A stretch of 64,000 nt of DNA, taken from NCBI GenBank assembly GCA_946699565.1, contig CAMPDW010000008.1, positions 1-64,000 of the forward strand, read 5' to 3'. Below, piece by piece: positions 57,395 to 64,000 of this stretch. Every line of letters starts with the position of its first letter. Within the stretch, counting starts at the first letter, position 1. The notes under the pieces were generated by a model. It did no database searches. It worked only from the letters and a program-made list of their open reading frames with translations, and was not told the DNA's origin. The stretch comes from an uncultured Commensalibacter sp. GTDB taxonomy: Bacteria > Pseudomonadota > Alphaproteobacteria > Acetobacterales > Acetobacteraceae. The position numbers were made by a program, and so were the translations under genes.

Positions 57395-58846
57395 ATGGGG
57401 CAATCCACCATTCATTCATTATTTAGAAAAAAATCCATAGATAAAAATCCTAATGAAAATGGTTTGGTACGTGTAATTGGAATGCCAAGTTTAATTTTTT
57501 TTGGTGTTGGTGGAATTGTTGGTACAGGTCTTTTTACAATAACTGGATTAGCCGCTTCCGAGCACGCTGGACCAGCTGTTTTATTATCTTTTTTTATTGG
57601 TGCAATAGCCTGTTCATTCATCGGATTATGCTATAGTGAATTGGCAGGAATGATTACAGATTCAGGAAGTTCTTATAGCTATATTTATATTGCTCTAGGT
57701 GAATTTATTGCCTGGATTGTTGGATGGAATTTAGTATTTGAATATTCAATAGGTGCAGCAGCTGTGGCAGTAAGTTGGTCACAATATTTAAGATCAATAC
57801 TTATAAGTTTCAATCTCCATTTACCTTATGTATATTTTGCCTCACCTTTAGAAATTTTCAAAATAGGTAGCAATACATATTTAGGGAAAATTAACATCGT
57901 TTCTACCTTTGTAATAATTTTTCTATCTTTTTATCTTATTCAAGGTGTTAAACAATCTTTCAAAACAAATAACATTATTGTTTTAATAAAATTATTTGTA
58001 GTTATTTCCGTTATAGTTTTCGGCATATCCTATGTAAATTTTAATAACTTTATTCCTTTTATTCCAAAAAATACTGGAAAATTTGGACATTTTGGAATAT
58101 CTGGAATTTTTCAGGCTGCGGGTATGATTTTTTTTGCTTATATTGGTTTTGATAGTGTTGCTTCAACTGCTCAAGAAGTTAAAAATCCAGTTAAAGATAT
58201 TCCTAAAGCCATTTTGATTATTATTGCAATTTCAACTCTCATATATATAACTTTTGCATTTATTATTGTAGGTCTTGTTAACTATCATGAATTATTGGGA
58301 AACGGGGCACCAGTTGCAACAGCAATTGACCAAACTCCCTTTAAATGGTTGCAGCCACTTGTAAAATTTAGCATTATTATTGGATATTTCCCTGTCCTTG
58401 TTTTACTTTTAGTAGGACAAACAAGAATTTTTTTTACTCTTTCCGAAGATGGATTAATTCCCAAATTTTTTTCAATTGTTCACCCCATTTATAAAACGCC
58501 CCATTTATCACACTTATTCTTTATGTTGTTTATCAGTTTGTTATCTGCATTTATTCCCATTTCAATTCTAAGTGAGATGTGCTCAATTGGCGCTTTATCA
58601 GCATTTTTCTTTGTATGTGTCTCTGTAATGATATTACGTCGCACACATAAAGATTTTCCACGTCGTTTCAAAGTCCCTGGGGGTGATATAATACCAATAT
58701 TAGGAATTATTGTTTGTTGTATTTTAATATATTCACTCAGTACGATAACTTGGATTGCAATTACAGTCTGGACAATCTTAGGAACATTGATTTATTGTCT
58801 TTACGGTTATAATCATAGTAAGTTACATCAAAAATTTCATAGTTAA
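57395..58846 (+). CDS. APC superfamily amino acid permease (cationic type)
   Basis: Twelve-segment amino-acid/proton transporter of 483 aa, resembling the cationic amino acid transporter (CAT/YfnA) group. The opening helix GVGGIVGTGLFTITGLAA carries the GxG ligand-binding break, and SYSYIYIALGEFIAWIVGWNLVFEYSIGAA follows. GMIFFAYIGFDSVASTAQEVKNP is the conserved helix 6 region. An AAAAGGA ribosome-binding site precedes the ATG at 57395. hemB starts 21 bases after the stop, so both are likely cotranscribed. The substrate is inferred only. Confidence 0.88.
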   Translation: MGQSTIHSLFRKKSIDKNPNENGLVRVIGMPSLIFFGVGGIVGTGLFTITGLAASEHAGPAVLLSFFIGAIACSFIGLCYSELAGMITDSGSSYSYIYIALGEFIAWIVGWNLVFEYSIGAAAVAVSWSQYLRSILISFNLHLPYVYFASPLEIFKIGSNTYLGKINIVSTFVIIFLSFYLIQGVKQSFKTNNIIVLIKLFVVISVIVFGISYVNFNNFIPFIPKNTGKFGHFGISGIFQAAGMIFFAYIGFDSVASTAQEVKNPVKDIPKAILIIIAISTLIYITFAFIIVGLVNYHELLGNGAPVATAIDQTPFKWLQPLVKFSIIIGYFPVLVLLLVGQTRIFFTLSEDGLIPKFFSIVHPIYKTPHLSHLFFMLFISLLSAFIPISILSEMCSIGALSAFFFVCVSVMILRRTHKDFPRRFKVPGGDIIPILGIIVCCILIYSLSTITWIAITVWTILGTLIYCLYGYNHSKLHQKFHS

Positions 58847-58867
58847 TTTTAATTAAGGATTAAATAA

Positions 58868-59860
58868 ATGATTGGAAGCTTCCCACTGACTCGTATGCGT
58901 CGTAATCGAGTTGATCAAGCAACGCGTCGATTGGTAGCCGAAAATAAATTAAGCATTGATGATTTGATATGGCCTATTTTTATAATTGAAGGTCATAATA
59001 TTAAAACAGAAGTTTCTACGATGCCAGGAATTAAACGGGTTACTATTGATCAGCTTGCTTTTCATATAGAACCTGCAGCTCAGTTAAACATCCCTGCACT
59101 GGCATTATTCCCTGTAACTTCCAAAGAAAAACGTGATTCTAAAGGAAGTGAATCTTTCAATCCTAATAATTTAATTTGTCAAGCTGCACGTGAATTAAAA
59201 AAACATTTTCCTGAAATAATTTTAATTGGTGATGTCGCCCTTGACCCTTATACCAGTCATGGACATGATGGTATTATAAAAAATGGTTATGTCGTTAATG
59301 ATGAAACCATTGATGTTCTTGCCAGACAATCTATTAATCAAGCCAACGCAGGTATAGATATTATTGCACCTTCGGACATGATGGATGGGCGAGTATCGGC
59401 CATTCGTCAAGAATTAGATAAAGAAAATTTTATTAATACTCGGATTATGTCTTATGCTGCAAAATATGCTAGCGTCTATTATGGTCCTTTTCGAGATGCC
59501 GTAGAATCTGGCAGTTTATTAAAAGGAAATAAAAAAACTTATCAAATGGATCCTGCAAATAGCCGTGAAGCACTTTCTGAAGTTGAACTTGATATTCAAG
59601 AAGGTGCAGATTCAATTATTATAAAACCAGGATTACCTTATCTTGATATTGTACGTAGGGTAAGAGATCATTTTAATATTCCAATCGTAAGTTATCAGGT
59701 TTCTGGTGAATATGCGATGTTAATGAATGCTATACAAAATGGTTATTTAGATCGTGAGCAATCTATACTTGAAACATTATTATGCTTTAAACGAGCAGGC
59801 GCAAATGCCATTATGACCTATTTTGCGATTGAAGCAGCAAAACTCATTAAAAATCAATAG
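58868..59860 (+). CDS. hemB: Delta-aminolevulinic acid dehydratase (porphobilinogen synthase)
   Basis: Condenses two aminolevulinates to porphobilinogen in haem synthesis. The N-terminal PLTRMRRNRVDQATRRLV, the active-site lysines in IMSYAAKYAS and IIIKPGLPYLD, and SDMMDGRV are conserved. The metal loop reads DVALDPYTSHGHDG, without the three cysteines of Zn-type enzymes, so it is the Mg/K-dependent type common in alphaproteobacteria. Length 330 aa. It ends in a convergent arrangement with parC, separated by a hairpin. Confidence 0.97.
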   Translation: MIGSFPLTRMRRNRVDQATRRLVAENKLSIDDLIWPIFIIEGHNIKTEVSTMPGIKRVTIDQLAFHIEPAAQLNIPALALFPVTSKEKRDSKGSESFNPNNLICQAARELKKHFPEIILIGDVALDPYTSHGHDGIIKNGYVVNDETIDVLARQSINQANAGIDIIAPSDMMDGRVSAIRQELDKENFINTRIMSYAAKYASVYYGPFRDAVESGSLLKGNKKTYQMDPANSREALSEVELDIQEGADSIIIKPGLPYLDIVRRVRDHFNIPIVSYQVSGEYAMLMNAIQNGYLDREQSILETLLCFKRAGANAIMTYFAIEAAKLIKNQ

Positions 59861-59876
59861 ATTATTATGAAACTTT

Positions 59877-59910
59877 AAAAAGTTAGATTAAAAACTAATC
59901 TTAACTTTTT
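59877..59910. terminator. Bidirectional terminator between hemB and parC
   Basis: AAAAAGTTAGATTA (59877-59890) pairs with TAATCTTAACTTTTT (59896-59910) apart from one bulged base, with a 5-base loop. A-tract and T-tract on the two sides suit termination in both directions between convergent genes. Confidence 0.65.
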
Positions 59911-59922
59911 AATTATTATGCT

Positions 59923-62133
59923 CTAATTTAATATTCGCAACCAGTTTGGAGATTTATGACCAATTGATGCCCGATTTCCTATAAATTGAGATAAACTTTC
60001 AAAATTTCTAAGTTTTGTTTGACTAGGCATTGTAAAGCCATCTTTAGAATTAAAGGTGAATATAACCTTTAATTTTCCTTTTCTTAATTTTTGAAGAACA
60101 ACTCCAGCTCCTTTTTTTAATTCAGGAATTTGCTCCAATGGAAAAACAAGAAACTTTCCCGCTGAATTTGCGATAGCAATGTAATCACCTAAAACAGACA
60201 AACATGCATAAGCTTTATCATTATTTTTTAATATAAGAATTTGTTTTCCAGTTTTTCTTTCTGTTAACAAATTTTTTCCATCAATAATAAAACCTTTTGC
60301 TGCATTCGATACCAAAATATATTTTTTTTCATCATGTAAAATAAAAAATTCAGTAACTTCAGCATCGTTAGATAAATCTATGAGCAAACGAATAGGTTGT
60401 CCGTCTCCTCGACCTCTTGGTAAATCAGAAGCTTTAATATTAAAGATTTTCCCATCACTGCTGAAAATACAAATTCGTTCATTACTCTGACATTCAAGAG
60501 ATTTAAATAAATGGTCTCCTTCTTTAAATTTATGATTTTCAATATTAAAATTATGACCTTTTAATGCCTTTATCCATCCTTTAGAAGATAAAATAATAGT
60601 TAAAGGTTCACGTTCAACCTTTTCCAATATATCAACAACATCAATTGATTTTGGAGCTTGTGAAATTATGGTTCTTCGCAGACCATCTTCAGAATTACCA
60701 AATATCTTTAAACCTTCTTTTAATTCTTTATTGATAGCCTTCCAACATAAAACTTCATTTGCCAATAATGAAGTTAATGCTGCTTTTTCTTCAGTAAGTT
60801 GAGCAAATTCATTATGGATTGCATTTTCTTCTAATCGCCTTAAACTACGCAAACGAATATTTAAAATTGCTTCTACCTGAATATCTGTTAACTTAAAAAG
60901 TTGCATTAATACCGCTTTCACATCATCTTCATCGCGGATAATTCGAATAACTTCATCCAAATTTAAATATACAGTCAATAAACCTTTTAATATTTCTAGA
61001 CGTTGTTCAATAACACTCATACGATATTGACTTCGACGAATCAAAACTTCGTAACGATGATCCAACCATGCTTTTAAAATGGATTTCAATCCCATTACCT
61101 TTGGAACAGCCTTATGATCTAACACATTAATATTATAAGAAAATCTGTTTTCTAATGCTGTTAATCGAAACATTGATTCCATTAATATTTTAGGTTGAAT
61201 TGTTTTGACTTTAGGTTCTAAAATTAACCGAATATCTTCTGTGCTTTCATCTCTAACATCAGCAAGCAAAGGAAGTTTTTTTTGTTCCATAAGTGACGCA
61301 ATTTGTTCGATTAATTTAGATTTCTGAACTTGATACGGAATTTCTTTGACAATAATGACCCAGGTTCCAAAACGACCATGTTCAATTTCCCATTTAGCTC
61401 TTAATCTTAATGACCCTTTACCAGTTTCATAAGTTTGTAAAATAACATCTTTATTTTCAACGATTTCTCCTCCCGTTGGAAAGTCTGGGCCTTGGACATA
61501 TTTTAATAAATCTTGGGTGGTTGCATCTGGATTTTGAATTAATATCATAGCCGCTTGATAAATTTCACATATATTATGGGGTGGAATATTCGTTGCCATT
61601 CCAACGGCAATACCGCTTGCACCATTTGCTAAAAGATTTGGAAAAGCTCCTGGTAGCACAATAGGTTCTTTTTCTTCACCATCATATGTATCACGGAAAT
61701 CTACAGAATTTTCATCTATGCCTTCTAATAAAGCTTGGGCAATTTTGGTCATACGAGATTCTGTATATCGCATTGCAGCAGCATTATCACCATCTATAGA
61801 TCCAAAATTACCTTGTCCTTCTATTAAAGGATAACGAACAGCAAAATTCTGTGCTAATCTAACCAAGGCTTCATATACAGCAGCATCTCCATGAGGATGA
61901 TATTTACCAATAACATCCCCTACTATACGCGCACATTTTTTAAACCCTGATTTTGGGTCAAGCTTTAATTGACGCATAGCAAAAATCAAGCGACGATGAA
62001 CCGGTTTTAATCCATCTCTAACATCTGGCAATGAACGAGACATTATTGTTGATAAAGCATAAGCAAGGTATCGTTCACTTAATGCTTGTGCAAGGGGTGT
62101 ATCTTTAATTAAACCCTCAGGTACAAATGTCAT
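59923..62133 (-). CDS. parC: DNA topoisomerase IV subunit A
   Basis: Catalytic subunit of topoisomerase IV, which decatenates daughter chromosomes. The winged-helix/tower region begins at LSERYLAYALSTIMSRSLPDVRDGLKPVHRR; the quinolone-resistance region is GKYHPHGDAAVYEALVRLA; the active-site tyrosine lies in AAMRYTESRM. The C-terminal beta-pinwheel (about 500-736) has degenerate repeats and no GyrA-box (QRRGGKG), so it is ParC rather than GyrA. The length (736 aa) is normal. The serine usual at E. coli ParC position 80 is Ala here. Confidence 0.95.
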   Translation of the reverse strand: MTFVPEGLIKDTPLAQALSERYLAYALSTIMSRSLPDVRDGLKPVHRRLIFAMRQLKLDPKSGFKKCARIVGDVIGKYHPHGDAAVYEALVRLAQNFAVRYPLIEGQGNFGSIDGDNAAAMRYTESRMTKIAQALLEGIDENSVDFRDTYDGEEKEPIVLPGAFPNLLANGASGIAVGMATNIPPHNICEIYQAAMILIQNPDATTQDLLKYVQGPDFPTGGEIVENKDVILQTYETGKGSLRLRAKWEIEHGRFGTWVIIVKEIPYQVQKSKLIEQIASLMEQKKLPLLADVRDESTEDIRLILEPKVKTIQPKILMESMFRLTALENRFSYNINVLDHKAVPKVMGLKSILKAWLDHRYEVLIRRSQYRMSVIEQRLEILKGLLTVYLNLDEVIRIIRDEDDVKAVLMQLFKLTDIQVEAILNIRLRSLRRLEENAIHNEFAQLTEEKAALTSLLANEVLCWKAINKELKEGLKIFGNSEDGLRRTIISQAPKSIDVVDILEKVEREPLTIILSSKGWIKALKGHNFNIENHKFKEGDHLFKSLECQSNERICIFSSDGKIFNIKASDLPRGRGDGQPIRLLIDLSNDAEVTEFFILHDEKKYILVSNAAKGFIIDGKNLLTERKTGKQILILKNNDKAYACLSVLGDYIAIANSAGKFLVFPLEQIPELKKGAGVVLQKLRKGKLKVIFTFNSKDGFTMPSQTKLRNFESLSQFIGNRASIGHKSPNWLRILN

Positions 62134-62167
62134 ACTATACTCTTTTAATTAATTTTATTGTATAAGC

Positions 62168-62962
62168 TTATTTTACAGAATAAAGACTAAGTCCATCATA
62201 AGCGACTTCCATATCTTTGGGCAAATTTTCCTTCAACCAATGCCAATCCATATCTGGACCCATATGAGTTAAGATGATCCGTTTCGGTTTAATTATCTTT
62301 TTCCATTCTAAAACTTTATCAATCCATGCATGAGCTGGATGTTCTGTTCTTTGAAAACATCCAACGATAAAGACATCAAGGTCAAATAAAATTTCCAATC
62401 CTTTTTCTGGGATATGAACAACATCTGTACAATAAGCCATATTGCCACATCGTATTCCCATGGATTTACTAAAACCATGAATTTGTTCAAAGGTTTTAAT
62501 TAACTGATTTTCAACAAAAAAATTATCAAAATAATTAATTTGATAACTTTTTAAAACCGGACAAAAAAAATAAGGTTGTGTAATCCATGGCTTAAAAGCA
62601 TAAGCAAATCTTGATTTCAGTTCAACAAGTGTATCTTCCGTTGCATAAATTGGCAAGGGTTTACCCAATACCCTATTAATTGAACGCAATTCATCCAGTC
62701 CAGCTATATGATCAGCATGTGCATGGGAATAAATGACCGCATCAACCCTACCTATTTTTTCCCTTAATAATTGAGTTCGGATATCGGGACCTGAGTCGAT
62801 TAATATCCTTTTATTATTTTCTAATTCTATAACAATAGAGGAACGTGTCCGTTGATTTTTAATTTCACAAGGATCACAAACACCCCATTCACCCTGCCCC
62901 TCATCTCCACCAACTAGAGGAACTCCGCCTGATCCACCACATCCTAAAAAAGTAATTTTCAT
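62168..62962 (-). CDS. MBL-fold metallohydrolase (PhnP-like)
   Basis: A 264-residue metallo-beta-lactamase-fold hydrolase. Metal ligands are in SHAHADHIAGLDE (HxHxDH), with later His in ILTHMGPDMDWHWL. The N-terminus MKITFLGCGGSGGVPLVGGDEGQGEWG and the CDPC pair with TRSSIVIE are typical of the PhnP-like phosphodiesterase group that follows tatD in alphaproteobacteria. It may process a nucleotide or cyclic phosphate; the substrate is unknown. It starts 15 bases after the tatD stop in the metG-tatD-MBL run. Confidence 0.88.
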   Translation of the reverse strand: MKITFLGCGGSGGVPLVGGDEGQGEWGVCDPCEIKNQRTRSSIVIELENNKRILIDSGPDIRTQLLREKIGRVDAVIYSHAHADHIAGLDELRSINRVLGKPLPIYATEDTLVELKSRFAYAFKPWITQPYFFCPVLKSYQINYFDNFFVENQLIKTFEQIHGFSKSMGIRCGNMAYCTDVVHIPEKGLEILFDLDVFIVGCFQRTEHPAHAWIDKVLEWKKIIKPKRIILTHMGPDMDWHWLKENLPKDMEVAYDGLSLYSVK

Positions 62963-62977
62963 AAATTCGTCTACCTT

Positions 62978-63769
62978 TTAAAGAATTGTTTTTTTAAAAA
63001 GACGATGAAAATTTTCTGTTGTTTGTTTTCTAAACGTTTCAAATTTAACCTTTAATAATTCTGCTATAAATTGAGCAGTATATGTAAGATAAGCCGGTTC
63101 ATTCTGTTTACCACGAAAAGGAACGGGGGCTAAATAAGGTGCATCCGTTTCAATGAGTATCCGATCTTGCGGCAATTGTAAAACAGTATCTCGTAAACCC
63201 TGCGCTTTTTTGAAAGTAACAATACCAGAAATACTAATATATCCACCCAACTTTAAAACTATTTTAGCTAAATCAAGTGATGAAGTAAAACAATGAATCA
63301 AAAAAGGAAACTTACCTCCTTTTTTTGTTTCTTCTTTTAAAATTTCAGCAATGTCATTATCTGCATCACGAGCATGAATACAAACAGGTAATTGAGTTAA
63401 TTGCGATGCATGAATATGATTTCGGAAAGATTCTTTTTGTCGTTCAAAATTATCCGATTCACCATAAAAATAATCAAGTCCTGTTTCACCTAAACCAATA
63501 ACCTTAGGATGATTGGCTATAGAAGCAATTTCTATATCTGATAAGATGGGCTCTTCCATAACATATTCAGGATGAGTACCTACCGTACACCATACACGCA
63601 GTTGATCGGTTGAAAAATGAGTTATATTTTTTTGTTGATCAGCATAAGACAATCTAGTACTAATTGAAACAATTTCACCTACACCAGCATGAATAGCATG
63701 ATTTATAATAGTTTTTTTATCATCATCTTTAAAAAAATCGAGATGACAGTGAGAATCAACCAGATACAT
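62978..63769 (-). CDS. tatD: TatD family metal-dependent DNase
   Basis: TIM-barrel nuclease of the TatD group, active on DNA ends and implicated in oxidative-damage repair. Metal ligands are in VDSHCHLDFF (about 4-13), GLGETGLDYFY, the His of VCIHARDAD, LIHCFT and IETDAPYLAPVPFRGKQNEP. Length 263 aa. It begins 5 bases after the metG stop. Confidence 0.95.
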   Translation of the reverse strand: MYLVDSHCHLDFFKDDDKKTIINHAIHAGVGEIVSISTRLSYADQQKNITHFSTDQLRVWCTVGTHPEYVMEEPILSDIEIASIANHPKVIGLGETGLDYFYGESDNFERQKESFRNHIHASQLTQLPVCIHARDADNDIAEILKEETKKGGKFPFLIHCFTSSLDLAKIVLKLGGYISISGIVTFKKAQGLRDTVLQLPQDRILIETDAPYLAPVPFRGKQNEPAYLTYTAQFIAELLKVKFETFRKQTTENFHRLFKKTIL

Positions 63770-63774
63770 TGAAA

Positions 63775-64000
63775 TTAATCAGTCTCTATAAATCGAGGAA
63801 AAATAGGAGAAGGGGAAGGTAATTTTTGACCAGCTTGAATTTTATCTTCCAAATCTGAAAAATGACGTTTATTTTGATCAACACCAAGTTGAGTAAGCAG
63901 TTTATCCATACTATCCGGCATAAATGCTTGTAAACAAGTAGCAATTTCGCGTAAAACATCTACCAATGTTCTTAATACAACTTTCATACGTTCAAAATCA
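63775..64000 (-). CDS. metG: Methionyl-tRNA synthetase, C-terminal fragment
   Basis: The frame is open to the window edge, with codons DFER before the first ATG, so the gene continues beyond 64000. The visible 74 residues end the anticodon-binding region: VVLRTLVDVLREIATCLQAFMP, then the helix SMDKLLTQLGV and the PIFPRFIE strand that closes bacterial MetRS without a C-terminal dimerisation domain. The neighbours tatD and the MBL hydrolase support it: metG-tatD-MBL is a conserved alphaproteobacterial block. Confidence 0.9.
   Translation of the reverse strand, partial: DFERMKVVLRTLVDVLREIATCLQAFMPDSMDKLLTQLGVDQNKRHFSDLEDKIQAGQKLPSPSPIFPRFIETD

Overview
The window is AT-rich chromosomal DNA (about 30% G+C judged by eye) from an alphaproteobacterium, most likely a host-associated member of the Acetobacteraceae/Rhodospirillales with an ongoing loss of genes. 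The supports are a fused IspDF, the tandem NtrB-NtrC-NtrY-NtrX block followed by Hfq-HflX, the Pcm-like/TolC/ValS series, an ATP12 family assembly factor, metG-tatD-MBL, and a cysteine-free (Mg-type) HemB. The species was not determined. Nearly all of the sequence is single-copy housekeeping DNA; I saw no insertion sequence, prophage, CRISPR array or rRNA operon.

Layout. 1-4.9 kb: the 3' part of rarA, rluC, an AsmA family gene and an ATP12 family gene on the plus strand. 4.9-6.1 kb: ispDF on the minus strand. 6.2-15.1 kb: a compact plus-strand operon, dusB-ntrB-ntrC-ntrY-ntrX-hfq-hflX. 15.1-22.3 kb: a YghO-like GNAT-fold gene, a short-chain dehydrogenase, tRNA-Cys, a Pcm-like methyltransferase, tolC and valS. 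22.4-28.6 kb: a decayed msrA, then a minus-strand run ubiE-coaBC-dut-ABC permease-ABC ATPase. 28.6-38.7 kb: plus-strand mutM-rpsT-dnaA-dnaN-recF-gyrB-nrdR-nusB-thiL. 38.8-44.0 kb: surE, an orphan mlaD, uppP, a sugar porter and an SdaC-like serine transporter. 44.0-46.4 kb: a 2.4 kb graveyard holding a decayed RecQ helicase/phosphoribosyltransferase gene. 46.4-57.2 kb, mainly minus strand: glmS, glmU, a decayed gph, a DUF3108 protein, flavohaemoglobin hmp, an ELM1 family protein, two GT4 glycosyltransferases and glyA. 57.4-64 kb: an APC permease, hemB, parC, an MBL hydrolase, tatD and the 3' end of metG.

How the genes relate. The window supplies replication (dnaA, dnaN, recF, gyrB, parC), translation and RNA modification (rluC, dusB, valS, metG, rpsT, tRNA-Cys, hfq), isoprenoid/cell-wall precursors (ispDF, uppP, glmS, glmU), cofactors (coaBC, ubiE, hemB, thiL) and a cell-envelope export or maintenance set (tolC, AsmA, mlaD). 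The ntr block is the most unusual part. NtrY and NtrX look like an intact sensor/regulator pair, but NtrB has lost the ATP-binding glycine boxes of its kinase domain, and NtrC has lost the GAFTGA loop and one conserved arginine. Upstream of hmp there is a striking inverted repeat containing two NsrR-like operator candidates, which suggests nitrosative-stress control.

Three clear pseudogenes (msrA, recQ-PRTase, gph), a glycosyltransferase that seems to have lost its start by a frameshift, and the degenerate NtrB/NtrC together point to a genome in active reduction with weakened oxidative-damage repair and nitrogen regulation. I did not find a convincing new multi-gene system; the best candidates for follow-up are the degenerate NtrBC pair and the paired hmp operators.
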